64,000 bases of DNA from Vreelandella olivaria (GCF_023507745.1 NZ_JALPZO010000123.1:124001-188000); one strand, 5' to 3'; shown: positions 18,014 to 26,795, counted from the first letter of the stretch. A program made the numbers and translations. Notes: generated by a model not told the origin, from the sequence alone.

Positions 18014-18967
18014 TTAAGCCAGATCTGCGAAATCCAACAGCACCTTCTGACCACTCGGGCAAAACGCCATCTCGATAGCTTGTCGCCAGCCCTGGGCAGG
18101 GAACCGTTGATAACCAGGCATATCTGTCTGGCTCAACAGTCTCCAGATATCCAAGAATTTGTGCTGCCAGGCCTCTGCAGACACCCTGGCCAAACTATCG
18201 CGTAAATGAAACCTTCGATAGTGAGCCAATGGCTTGAAATCCAATCGAATAGCCTGCCCCGTCAATAACCCATAGGCGATAAACGTCGAGTCAGGAGCCA
18301 TTGACTGCAGGATATTTGTCGCAATGGGACCACCCAAAGCGTCAAATACCAGGTCTGTCCCACGCGCAACATACAATATCTGCGAGGTATCTTGCATAGA
18401 TACCGGTTTTATACCCATCTTTTCCAGGCGGGTAACTCTACTCTCGGAGCGGTATATACCAACAACTTCGCTGGCGCCGTGATGATATGCCCACGCCCCG
18501 AGGTAATCAGCACAATTTGAGCCTGCTCCACTAAGCAGCACACGCTTGCCCTTTACAGGCCATGTTTCAAGCATGGTTAGGGCAGCCAAGGGGTTGATAT
18601 AGGCGCGTGCTGCAACAGCGTCAGAAATGGCATCCGGGACGGGCACTGCAAGAGCCGAATCACAATCCAAGATCGTCTGCCAAGTACCTTCACCGCGCAA
18701 TGGAAGCACTCGCTTCCCGACCAGATAGGCATACTTTCGTGGCGCATCAATAACGCGACCGACCCCTTCATAACCAGCGACAGCGGGAAGCCTTATACGG
18801 TGAGAGTAGGCACCGCTGATGGGAATCAGGTCGGACGGGTTTACAGGAGCACACGTCATCTTCACCCTGAGTTTGCCCTCACCCATGCGTGGAACTTCCG
18901 TTGTTTCCATTATTAATTTTTCCAGCGGTCTTCCAAACGAGCGGTAGGTGAGCGCATGACGCCGCAT
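18014..18967 (-). CDS. MDR-superfamily oxidoreductase (MECR/quinone-oxidoreductase-like, non-zinc)
   Basis: 317 aa. The N-terminal GroES-like domain has VNPSDLIPISG and VAGYEGVGRV, and the Rossmann part has VLLSGAGSNCADYLGAWAYHHGA. The zinc ligands of alcohol dehydrogenases (GHE and the four-cysteine lobe) are absent, which points to an NADPH enoyl/quinone reductase. The ATG used follows GAGG; 22 further in-frame codons upstream are not conserved-looking. It converges with the VOC gene. Physiological substrate unknown. Confidence 0.8.
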   Translation of the reverse strand: MRRHALTYRSFGRPLEKLIMETTEVPRMGEGKLRVKMTCAPVNPSDLIPISGAYSHRIRLPAVAGYEGVGRVIDAPRKYAYLVGKRVLPLRGEGTWQTILDCDSALAVPVPDAISDAVAARAYINPLAALTMLETWPVKGKRVLLSGAGSNCADYLGAWAYHHGASEVVGIYRSESRVTRLEKMGIKPVSMQDTSQILYVARGTDLVFDALGGPIATNILQSMAPDSTFIAYGLLTGQAIRLDFKPLAHYRRFHLRDSLARVSAEAWQHKFLDIWRLLSQTDMPGYQRFPAQGWRQAIEMAFCPSGQKVLLDFADLA

Positions 18968-19246
18968 AGATACCTCGAAAATGGGGGGATGAATTTCGCG
19001 GGCTGAACCACATGAATCATGTCGCATGTTCAAGGTTTCAGCCTAGACGCCGAGTCACTTAAGGGCCTCCGCATATGCTGCTTGAGCTCATCAGCATGCT
19101 GGTGACGCTATGACACCCACGACGTAGGTAACGGTCGAATCAAACGCTTTGGCATCTAACTCTTGGACAATAATCACGCACCCTCATCCGCTTGAGCCAT
19201 CACCACCCATTAAACGGGACACGCTCTGGAAAAGGCCGCTAAACCT
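18968..19246. other. Non-coding stretch between the MDR gene and the antitoxin-like ORF
   Basis: About 280 bases with no supported gene. It should contain the MDR promoter at its left end. No transposase or toxin reading frame was recognised on either strand. Confidence 0.4.
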
Positions 19247-19420
19247 TCACTGCCATTCCATTTTGAAAGCTTTACAGGATTGTACATAGTTTTTGGATAG
19301 AGATTTATACGACTTTGATACGGCAATCGTATCTTCATCAATCCGAACCGTGGCCTGCTTTTTCAGCTTCTTTATATGCGGATTTTTAACGGATTTAGAA
19401 AAAATGTAATCATTGCGCAT
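19247..19420 (-). CDS. Shortened BrnA/CopG-like antitoxin, 57 aa, with apparent internal deletion
   Basis: An ATG six bases after AAGGGA opens a 57-residue frame. The N-terminal half (MRNDYIFSKSVKNPHIKKLK then KQATVRIDEDTIA) resembles the family of ribbon-helix-helix antitoxins that begin with a YDFSKAxKNPYAKKLKKQVTIRLDEDTIAYF-type sequence. After TIA, the segment (YKSLSKNYVQSC, then KMEWQ) resembles the YQSLINLYLRDC and KLEMxW ends of the same family. The roughly 12-15 residues expected between (start of the first helix) are missing. No BrnT-type toxin is adjacent. It may be a relic or a DNA-binding-defective antitoxin. Confidence 0.6.
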   Translation of the reverse strand: MRNDYIFSKSVKNPHIKKLKKQATVRIDEDTIAVSKSYKSLSKNYVQSCKAFKMEWQ

Positions 19421-19680
19421 ATCGTGTCCCTTCTACAAACCTTTCTCACGACACCCACTGATACTGATTTGCAGACAATAACGTGTAAAAAACATCAACA
19501 CTAATCAAAATTAGCAATATGAGTGTGATAGGATATATTTACCTGCTCGTCACGTTTACATATTTTAATCATGCCTATCAAATGCAGTGGGCTACTATCT
19601 ACCAATAAGGCTAGTCGGAATAGCGGCTTAAGATCGATTAACTACTGTTCAAATTTACTGGATCATCACTGTATTTAAAA
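19421..19680. other. AT-rich divergent spacer
   Basis: About 260 bases between the antitoxin-like gene and a divergent LysR gene. A toxin partner would be expected here, upstream of a BrnA-type antitoxin, but no matching frame was found on either strand. Confidence 0.4.
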
Positions 19681-20604
19681 ATGAGAAGACTAAAGGTAAA
19701 GAACTTAAACCGATTACGAAGCTTCGAGGCGTCAGCGCGCTTGGGTGGCTTCGCTGCTGCTGCAGAGGCGCTTAATGTCACCCCAGCGGCCGTCAGCCAA
19801 CAGATACGTTCATTCGAGAATGAGTATGGTGTAGAACTATTTTTGCGCCTTCCCAATAGTCTTGCACTCACAAATGAAGGGCGAACACTACTACCTCGGA
19901 TAGCTGATGCCCTCAAAATGATCGACGAAGCTGTCGGCAACATCACCACAGGAAAGTTAGAGGGAACTCTAACCATCAATGTAGCACCATCCTTCGCTTT
20001 ACACTGGTTGCTACCCAGGATCGACGACTTTATTCAACACTATCCACAGATTTCCCTTACCATCCTTGCCGACGAGATGCCTAGCCAGGACACCATCAAT
20101 CAACTCGATTTGCGGATCGTTCACGGTAGCGGTAACCACCCTTATCTCGACTCTCAGATGTTACTCAAAGACGATGTCTTCCCGGTGATGACGCCAGAGC
20201 TTTACCACAGTCTGCCAGTAACAGAGTTTTCTGATCTTATGAGCCACGTATTGCTTCATGACATTCGCGTTGGCGCTAGCGAAGCAAGCATGCGTTGGCA
20301 ACGCTGGTTTGAAGATGAAAAGCTCTCGATATCCAGTCCACGACAAAGCCTTCACTTCGGCAACGCAACTTTGATGTTAGAAGCCGCATCGCAGAGTTTG
20401 GGGGTTGCGTTGGGGCGAAGCGCCTTGGTACACGATTACCTCGTGTCAGGAAAGCTAATTGCACCACTGCAAACTCGCAAAAGCGCAGAACACGCCTATT
20501 ACACGCTCACAACGAACCTGATGGCTCTTTCTCCCAGAGTCATCGCCTTTCGCTCCTGGCTGAATACTCAGGTCAGCCAGATGAGTAAAAGCACCCCTAA
20601 CTGA
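19681..20604 (+). CDS. LysR-family transcriptional regulator (GcvA-like)
   Basis: 307 aa. The helix-turn-helix reads NLNRLRSFEASARLGGFAAA then LNVTPAAVSQQIRSFENEYG. The effector domain has GTLTINVAPSFALHWLLPRI and LRIVHGSG, typical of the GcvA branch. The ribosome-binding site is weak. Its last eight bases overlap the 3' end of the PurD-like pseudogene, which converges with it. It may have regulated the decayed amino-acid gene set to its right; direct evidence is lacking. Confidence 0.87.
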   Translation: MRRLKVKNLNRLRSFEASARLGGFAAAAEALNVTPAAVSQQIRSFENEYGVELFLRLPNSLALTNEGRTLLPRIADALKMIDEAVGNITTGKLEGTLTINVAPSFALHWLLPRIDDFIQHYPQISLTILADEMPSQDTINQLDLRIVHGSGNHPYLDSQMLLKDDVFPVMTPELYHSLPVTEFSDLMSHVLLHDIRVGASEASMRWQRWFEDEKLSISSPRQSLHFGNATLMLEAASQSLGVALGRSALVHDYLVSGKLIAPLQTRKSAEHAYYTLTTNLMALSPRVIAFRSWLNTQVSQMSKSTPN

Positions 20605-21432
20605 TGCGTTCGGCGGTAGCTGCTATCGGACGTTCAGTCAGCTTTTCTCTCAGCAATGGTAGAGTCCTACTGCCGTTTGCGTGATACTGTTTATGCAAAG
20701 CACAAGGCCAGTCTTCGGCAATGCGCCCATTTACCTTAATACGGCCACCAATATCGCATCTCATTCTCACCCCTTTGAAGAACAAGCTACCTCGTGAGCT
20801 ATAAACTTCACGGCGGGCGTGTTCGACCGTCGCACCCAAAGCAGAGATGTGCGCAATACGACCAACTCCGGTCTGCAATCTGCCGTCGGAACTGGTTGTG
20901 ACATTAGCCCAGAATACTTGGGCTGAGCCTTTGAGCTTTGTGGGGTCGAAATCAATTTTCTGAGGCAAAAAACTCATTGTAGTAGGCCAGCACTTGGCTG
21001 GATCATTGCTGTTGCTTTCAACGCCTGTAACGAGACTGATAGCAAGACTCGCTCGTGAACAGGTTTCAATCTTTCGAATATCACTTCCCCCCTCTGCAAT
21101 TAATGTAAAGACAGCAGATAAATCCTCTTTAACACGGGGAAAGATGACTTCTGATTCCGAGTCACCCATCCTTGCATTTATTTCGATCAGATGAGGCTTG
21201 CCACTGGCATCGACACGCAGCCCTAGATATATCGCCCCATTAAACACGATGCCTCGGGACTTGAGTACTGCACGTAGTGGATCAAGGATCTCCGCACGAA
21301 TACGCTCTTAAAAACACCTGCGGTACCAGGAATATAATGTATGCTCACATCATCTGGGCTGGTTGAGATCAATGTCTGGCATATCGCGTGACCACGACCA
21401 GTTTTATCAATAACAGCGATAGTATGTGTCAT
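20597..21432 (-). pseudogene. PurD-like ATP-grasp ligase, large internal deletion plus frameshift
   Basis: The first about 40 residues (THTIAVIDKTGRGHAICQTL, then SIHYIPGTAG) look like the N-domain of a phosphoribosylglycinamide-synthetase-type ATP-grasp protein. After a T5 run near 21307-21311 the frame changes. A second frame then reads ERIRAEILDPLRAVLKSRGI and FNGAIYLGLRVD, followed by LIEINARMGDSESEV, the C-terminal ATP-grasp metal block of PurD (normally EFNCRFGDPET). About 150-200 residues of ATP-grasp core are missing. IEINARMGDSE departs from housekeeping PurD, so this was probably a specialised amino-acid ligase rather than the purine enzyme. It lies just downstream of the EamA exporter. 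Confidence 0.7.
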
Positions 21433-21439
21433 ATTAAAG

Positions 21440-22348
21440 TCACCTACGAATGGAAACCAGGATACCGAGTGTGGTCAAAAACACACCGATGATTTCGTAA
21501 GAGGTGGGAACTTCTAAGAGGAAGAGAAGCCCACCAATCATGGCGAATGCCGGAACCAGCGCACCAAAGAGAGAGCCACGTGAGGCGCCTAGTTTCTCTA
21601 CGGCCACGGAATAAAGCCAAAGCCCCAATACTGCGGTGATAATTCCCTGTCCTACCCCCTGCACTAGCCAAGCCCCCGCTTCTTCCACATCCAGATGGAA
21701 GTCGCCAAACAAGATGATTAGAGGTACCCAAGTCAGTAATGACCAGACAGATACTGCTGCCACCGCATCCCAGGAGACTAGGCCCCATTTTTTAGTCAAA
21801 ATTGTGTAAGAAGCCCAGAGTACGCCACCCAAGACAAGATATAGATCACCGAGGAGTATCTCAGGGGTCGCGTTGATGGCGAGACTTTGCCAGTTCACGA
21901 GAGCCAAACCGCCGAAGATCAAGCAATACCCCATAACCTGTACGTAGGTTTTTCTCTCATTAAGGAAGAGGTAACCACCAAGCGCACTGAGTATCAGCAT
22001 AGTACCGGTCTCCACGACTCCCAGATGACCCGCAGGTACATATTGCAGTCCAAGTGCGGAAACGTAAACGTATATCGCCCCTGCCCCTGAAGCTATTATG
22101 AATGACTTTATTGGTGATATACGTTGCCAAACCCGCTTGCGAAAATAATAAGGCAAAAGCATAAGACCAGCGAAGACAAAGCGCACTGCTACAATTTCTT
22201 GAGCGGTAAAGTTACTGGTTACGCCAAAGCGGGTTAGTACAGGCCACAGCCCCCAGATGATTGCCGCGAAAATGCCCGCAGTTACACCGATGAGTAGGGA
22301 ACTGGAGGAACCTTCAACCTCCAGTTGAATATTGATTTTTGATGTCAT
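21440..22348 (-). CDS. EamA/DMT-superfamily transporter
   Basis: 302 aa with ten predicted membrane helices in two EamA repeats: FAAIIWGLWPVLTRFG, then VRFVFAGLMLLPYYFRKRVW; the second repeat ends with GALVPAFAMIGGLLFLLEVP. Likely an inner-membrane exporter of an amino acid or related metabolite. The ATG overlaps the 3' end of the upstream halogenase/desaturase remnant. It appears intact although its neighbours on both sides are broken. Confidence 0.87.
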   Translation of the reverse strand: MTSKINIQLEVEGSSSSLLIGVTAGIFAAIIWGLWPVLTRFGVTSNFTAQEIVAVRFVFAGLMLLPYYFRKRVWQRISPIKSFIIASGAGAIYVYVSALGLQYVPAGHLGVVETGTMLILSALGGYLFLNERKTYVQVMGYCLIFGGLALVNWQSLAINATPEILLGDLYLVLGGVLWASYTILTKKWGLVSWDAVAAVSVWSLLTWVPLIILFGDFHLDVEEAGAWLVQGVGQGIITAVLGLWLYSVAVEKLGASRGSLFGALVPAFAMIGGLLFLLEVPTSYEIIGVFLTTLGILVSIRR

Positions 22349-23084
22349 AAGGTTTCCCCTTCAAGTTACATTCTTTTAGATGAACCAAGTAGCCACCCCA
22401 TACTTCAGTAAAGCGCTCGGGCGCTTTAGCTTTATATTTCAGGCGTTCCTGAGCTGAATTTGGCCAGTCACAACCAGGAGCAACATGATGTAGATCGTGC
22501 TGAACCGTATCTCCAACCACAATAAATAAGCGAGTTGGAACATGGACGAATAAAGCCTCAGTCCACCATAAAGCTCAGTAGAAGAAAGAGGCATTCTGTG
22601 GCGTTGGGCTACAGCAGATACGGGCATAATAAGGCTTAACTATATGCCAACCATGTGTATCACCATTGCGATAGAGGTTTGAAAGCACGTACTCCTCAGG
22701 TGCCCAAGGAGCACGAAAAACCTCCTCTCCAGCGAGCCTGCTAATAAAATTACAAAGTTCACCAGATGAATAAATTTTGGGAATAAAGGTGCTTTTTCTA
22801 GATAGTATGTGCTGTCCGACAGTTCTCATTTGCTGCGGAGTATCGCCGGTGCTCTTTATTAGTAGGTTTTTATTTTTTCCATGATACTCTGTGATGTACT
22901 CACATTCATTACGAATTGCATCAAGCATTTCTGGCCCCAAAAAATTGGGAATACTAACAAATCTCATACTTTTAAATTTAGTGGCATACTCCTCAATTTC
23001 CATATCACTATACATCTGAATTCTTTTCTCAATGATACAACCTGGGCACTCCACCACATTTTCGTTTTTAGCACCATCAACCAT
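22314..23084 (-). pseudogene. BesD-like Fe/2OG amino-acid halogenase (or hydroxylase) N-terminal remnant fused to desaturase-like C-terminal remnant
   Basis: A strong AGGAGG precedes the ATG. Residues 24-147 (MRFVSIPNFLGPEMLDAIRN, then LAGEEVFRAPWAPEEYVLS and NGDTHGWH) follow the layout I recall for BesD and related Fe(II)/2OG amino-acid halogenases. The match ends exactly at the first iron histidine, H147 (codon at 22644-22646). The frame continues as unrelated residues to a TGA at 22575-22577. The same frame resumes with ALWWTEALFVHVPTRLFIVV and GDTVQHDLHHVAP, where HDLHH fits the HxxHH box of membrane desaturases, ending at 22314. I infer a deletion that joined two genes, followed by a nonsense mutation. 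The distal His, Arg and D/G ligand position of the oxygenase are lost. Confidence 0.62.
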
Positions 23085-24100
23085 AATCAACCCCTCCTAA
23101 TATTTCTTTTAAGTGCATACAACTAGCGAATTTAAATTATTAAAAATAACCACACATCTCAATAAAAAAGAGAAAATTAAGCCAACTAAAACATTATCCA
23201 CCTAAAATCACACACCAGCCCTAGCATTCAGATTAATTATCTACGCACGTAAGAATTTCGCAACAAAAACCTTTCTAATCCTTAGGGTTAGAAAAACCAT
23301 ACCCTAGGTCATATATAAACCTGTCCTATAGTATTCAACCTTCATCTTCTTACTGTATTATGCAGCTCTCGCATCATCCCTTGCTCTAAACCAGTGACGG
23401 CTTAGGCATTCGTTTCGGAACTTACCGTTTAAGCTCTCAACAAATTCATTCTTACCAGGCTAGATAACTCCCAGTGACACCACCGCCTCTTTACTCCAGA
23501 GGAACATCGATTTTCTCGATAACTCGTCACCATAGCACTTGCTGAATAAGCTGTCTGGAACCAGCCAGCTTTCGTGAAGCGCGCACAGAATATAGCAGGG
23601 AGGTAATATAGTTGATAAGTAAAACCAGACACCAACGTAGGTGGTAATATTGCCATCATAAGAGAGGTGGCTGATGGTCAGGAAGAGACATACTTTTCGC
23701 CTGCGTTTAATAATAAATGCTACCCGTTAGTCTTTAACCAGGGATATATACTCTTGCTTAGGATTTCACCTCACAGAGCGTTAGTTAAAGTATTCTTCTA
23801 CGCTAGCCTCACAGATTACGGACAAGCGTCAGGGAGTCATGCCTAAGGGGAAAGTTTTAACCCGAGAACCGCAACGGATTCAGGAGAAAGTCAGTATCAA
23901 AGGCTCTAGTGCTATCGAATAAAACAAAGCATGAGCCGCCGTGGTACCTGCTGGAATAATGCACGATGGAGTGACTGTTACAAAGCTTAAAATCCGAGCA
24001 GATACCTCCCTCAGAATATCGAAACCTATCTGAAAAAAAGATTAGTTGGCCGCTACATAACCAATTAAGGTAGCGTGCCAATCATCTATTTCTTATCACC
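23085..24100. other. AT-rich decayed region without intact genes
   Basis: About 1 kb of AT-rich sequence. Apart from the IS3-type fragment listed separately, only short open frames are present, including a minus-strand one over about 23.46-23.70 kb (ITTYVGVWFYL, ELSRKSMFLWSKEAVVSLGV) that I cannot place. The promoter for the halogenase remnant should lie in its left part. Confidence 0.5.
23358..23459 (-). mobile_element. IS3-family transposase (OrfB) fragment
   Basis: A 33-codon minus-strand frame closed by stops on both sides reads PGKNEFVESLNGKFRNECLS followed by RHWFRARDDARAA. This matches the end of the DDE integrase core of IS3-type transposases (the E and the K/R of N-x-ESFNGKFRDECL). 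No terminal inverted repeats or remaining transposase could be found, so it is a scrap of an old insertion. Confidence 0.7.
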
Positions 24101-25540
24101 CTATATACTCGCCTCATGCTGCTGGGCCTCTTCCACCATCTCCACGGCAAGCTCACCCACTGTCCTCACGGCCGCTTCGATCACAGGGGTTAACGTAAAC
24201 GCATAGTTCAGCCGCAGGCATTGGCGAAACTTGCCCGAAGCTGAAAACAGCGACCCTGGGGCTACATGAATGGCATGCTGCGCCAACCGTGTGTTAAGGC
24301 GCACACAGTCAACCGCAGCGGGTAGCTCCACCCATAGCAAAAAACCACCTTGGGGGTAGCTGATACCCGCGCCCTTGGGGAAGTAACGCTGTACCCAGCT
24401 GATCATAATATCCCGCTGGCGTTGATACTGACGGGTGGCATAGCGTAGGTGCCGATCATAGTGCCCTCTGGCCACAAACTCTGCCACCGCTAACTGCGGC
24501 AACGTCGCCGAAGCACCGGTGGATACATACTTCATATGTAGCGCCTGGTCACGGTAGCGACCTGGTGCCAGCCAACCCACCCGTAACCCAGGTCCCAGTG
24601 TTTTGGAAAACCCGCTGCACAACATGACGCGCCCATCATCGTCAAAGGATTTCACCGTGCGTGGCCTTGGGCTGGTATAGGCAAGATCGCCATAGATGTC
24701 ATCTTCGATAATAGCCACATCGAAGCGTTGGGCGAGTTGAAACAGTGCCCGCTTGCGCGCCTCAGGCATGGTGTAGCCCAGGGGGTTGTTATAGGTGGGC
24801 GTGATCTGGATGGCACGAACCGGCCACTGCTCAAGCGCCAACTCCAGTGCTTCCAGGCTGATACCGGTTTGTGGGTCAGTGGGTATTTCCAGCGCTTTTA
24901 AACCATTGGCCTTGAGGATCTGCATGGTGCCATAGAAGCTGGGTGAATCAACGGCCACGACGTCGCCGGGCTGGGTTAGCGTACGCAGTGAAATGGCTAG
25001 TGCCTCCTGGCAGCCGGTGGTGATCATGATGTCGTCGGGATGCAGTAAACAGCCAGACGCAACCGCTAACCGCGCCACCTGCTGACGAAGTTCAGGACTG
25101 CCGCTCAGCTTATCGTAATTAAACCCGTGCAGATCATTACTGCGATGCAGGCCAGCCAGGATTTTCGACAGCGGTCGCAGTGTTTCATAATCCAGGTTCG
25201 GGACACCACGGCCCAGCAGTAGCCGCTGGTCATCACGCTGGGTGGCAACAAGTTCCAGCACCTGATCCCACTGGGAGATATCCAGTGGCCGCTGGGCGGG
25301 ACGGGAGATCGAGGGCAGTACTGATGGCACCCTGCTCGGCAATACGAAATAGCCTGACTTGGGTCGCGACTCGATCAACGCCACATCCATTAGCTGCCGG
25401 TAGGCTTCCTGAGCAGTGGAAATGCTGACATTCAGCTCTTTGCAAACGGCACGAATAGAGGGCAAACGGTCACCCACACGGTAGATGCCGTGTTCGATGC
25501 GCTCCTGCAATACATTAGCCACCTCTTCATAGCGCGTCAC
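24101..25540 (-). CDS. MocR-subfamily regulator (GntR winged helix + aminotransferase domain)
   Basis: 479 aa. The winged helix is VTRYEEVANVLQERIEHGIY with LPSIRAVCKELNVSISTAQEA; the aminotransferase domain has ITPTYNNPLGYTMP and the PLP lysine in LCSGFSKTLGPGLRVGWL. The GTG start lies seven bases after AAGGGG. It is divergent from the DUF1127-phzF pair, and four TCTGTAT elements sit in the shared promoter region. It probably controls those genes in response to an amine or PLP adduct. It is not close to the MocR at 14.5 kb in the linker and winged-helix sequence. Confidence 0.9.
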   Translation of the reverse strand: MTRYEEVANVLQERIEHGIYRVGDRLPSIRAVCKELNVSISTAQEAYRQLMDVALIESRPKSGYFVLPSRVPSVLPSISRPAQRPLDISQWDQVLELVATQRDDQRLLLGRGVPNLDYETLRPLSKILAGLHRSNDLHGFNYDKLSGSPELRQQVARLAVASGCLLHPDDIMITTGCQEALAISLRTLTQPGDVVAVDSPSFYGTMQILKANGLKALEIPTDPQTGISLEALELALEQWPVRAIQITPTYNNPLGYTMPEARKRALFQLAQRFDVAIIEDDIYGDLAYTSPRPRTVKSFDDDGRVMLCSGFSKTLGPGLRVGWLAPGRYRDQALHMKYVSTGASATLPQLAVAEFVARGHYDRHLRYATRQYQRQRDIMISWVQRYFPKGAGISYPQGGFLLWVELPAAVDCVRLNTRLAQHAIHVAPGSLFSASGKFRQCLRLNYAFTLTPVIEAAVRTVGELAVEMVEEAQQHEASI

Positions 25541-25566
25541 AATCTTTCCCCTTCCACCCAAGAACA

Positions 25567-25648
25567 ATACAGATAGCTATTTATAGCCCATACAGAGGGA
25601 TAAAACACCTCTTCTGTATCTTGAAAATATAAAACTCTATATCTGTAT
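25567..25648. promoter_or_regulatory. Four TCTGTAT elements between mocR and DUF1127-phzF
   Basis: ATACAGA occurs at 25567-25573 and 25590-25596, and its complement TCTGTAT at 25613-25619 and 25642-25648. This gives two direct pairs facing each other across the divergent promoter region. Paired direct repeats are typical of MocR operators. Binding by the adjacent MocR protein is inferred. Confidence 0.5.
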
Positions 25649-25704
25649 CATACAAGCCGTTCTCAGTAATCTGGTGAGGAACCTCGCACTCAAGGAGAGC
25701 CGCC

Positions 25705-25917
25705 ATGCCACGCTTCAGCCTCACCCAGCTCCGCTATAGACTGCGCTATCAACTTTGCGCCTATGGTCACTACCGCCGTAGCCGACGTCAGTTATTAGCC
25801 CTGAATGACCGGCTGTTAGAGGATATCGGCATCAGCCGCGAACAGGCGACAGCAGAGGGCCAAAAGGCATTTTGGAAGCATACACCTGTGGATGGTGGGC
25901 CATATGAAAACCACTGA
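25705..25917 (+). CDS. DUF1127 domain protein
   Basis: 70 aa, arginine-rich. The C-terminal half LALNDRLLEDIGISREQATA carries the DUF1127 L-x-D-I-G-I pattern. AAGGAG lies eight bases before the ATG. Small DUF1127 proteins are common in proteobacteria and some affect RNA turnover or nutrient responses; the role here is unknown. It overlaps the phzF start, so the two are coupled, and it is divergent from a MocR regulator. Confidence 0.85.
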   Translation: MPRFSLTQLRYRLRYQLCAYGHYRRSRRQLLALNDRLLEDIGISREQATAEGQKAFWKHTPVDGGPYENH

Positions 25918-26788
25918 GTATCACTTGTTAGATGTCTTTACTGACCGGCCTTTTACAGGCAACCCACTCGCGGTATTTCTAGATGCCAGCGAACTGGCAA
26001 CCAGTACCATGCAGGCGATGGCCAATGAGCTAAATCTGGCCGAAACAGTGTTTCTGGGCGCCCCCATTGGGTCGAACCACTATCCAATGCGAATTTTTAC
26101 GCCTATCCATGAACTGCCTTTTGCAGGTCACCCCACGGTAGGCACCGCACATTTGCTTGCGGAATTAAACCTGGTCAACCGTGAGCATGGCCTGGTACTG
26201 CAGCTGCCCATCGGTGAGCTAGCGGTTGGCTATGATCGAAGAAAGGCAACGTTTACTACCGCCCAACCTGTCAAAGTGATGGAGAGTACGATTGATCGTA
26301 CCACCGCAGCAACATTGCTCGGGCTGGAAAAACGTCAGGTTGTCAGCTCCCCCATGGTGGCCTCCTGTGGACTCCCCTTCCATCTGATTGAGCTAGCCGA
26401 TGCGGCAACGTTAGAGAGCGTAGAGATTTCATCCGCCAGTTGGGCGAGCGCCGTTATATCCAGCAGCGCAGAACAGGTATACCTGTATGTGAAGGAGCAA
26501 CCAAACAATTCAACACTGGTTATTCGAAGCCGTATGTTCTGTATGCACGCCAGTATTTGTGAAGACCCCGCTACCGGCAGCGCTGCAGCGGCATTAACCG
26601 GCTATTTAGCATCACTTCAGCCGGATGCCTTGCAAGTTAAGATCCACCAGGGCGTTGAAATGGGCCGACCGAGCGTTATTTACACCGCCGCCAATGGAGA
26701 GATTAAGTCTGGCTATGTGAGTGTAGGTGGCAACGCTGTTGTAGTGGGTAAGGGAGAGTTTTACCTGGAGCATACACCAAAAGACTGA
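25904..26788 (+). CDS. PhzF-family isomerase/epimerase-like protein
   Basis: 294 aa with the two-lobed diaminopimelate-epimerase-like fold of PhzF: LLDVFTDRPFTGNPLAVFLD, the proton-transfer glutamate in NELNLAETVFL, PFAGHPTVGTAHLLAE, and the late EDPATGSAAAALTGYLA. PhzF itself isomerises dihydro-3-hydroxyanthranilate, but most family members outside phenazine clusters are uncharacterised. No phenazine genes are nearby. Start chosen at the ATG of MKTTEYHLL; it overlaps the DUF1127 end. Followed by a hairpin terminator. Confidence 0.87.
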   Translation: MKTTEYHLLDVFTDRPFTGNPLAVFLDASELATSTMQAMANELNLAETVFLGAPIGSNHYPMRIFTPIHELPFAGHPTVGTAHLLAELNLVNREHGLVLQLPIGELAVGYDRRKATFTTAQPVKVMESTIDRTTAATLLGLEKRQVVSSPMVASCGLPFHLIELADAATLESVEISSASWASAVISSSAEQVYLYVKEQPNNSTLVIRSRMFCMHASICEDPATGSAAAALTGYLASLQPDALQVKIHQGVEMGRPSVIYTAANGEIKSGYVSVGGNAVVVGKGEFYLEHTPKD

Positions 26789-26795
26789 AAATAAG

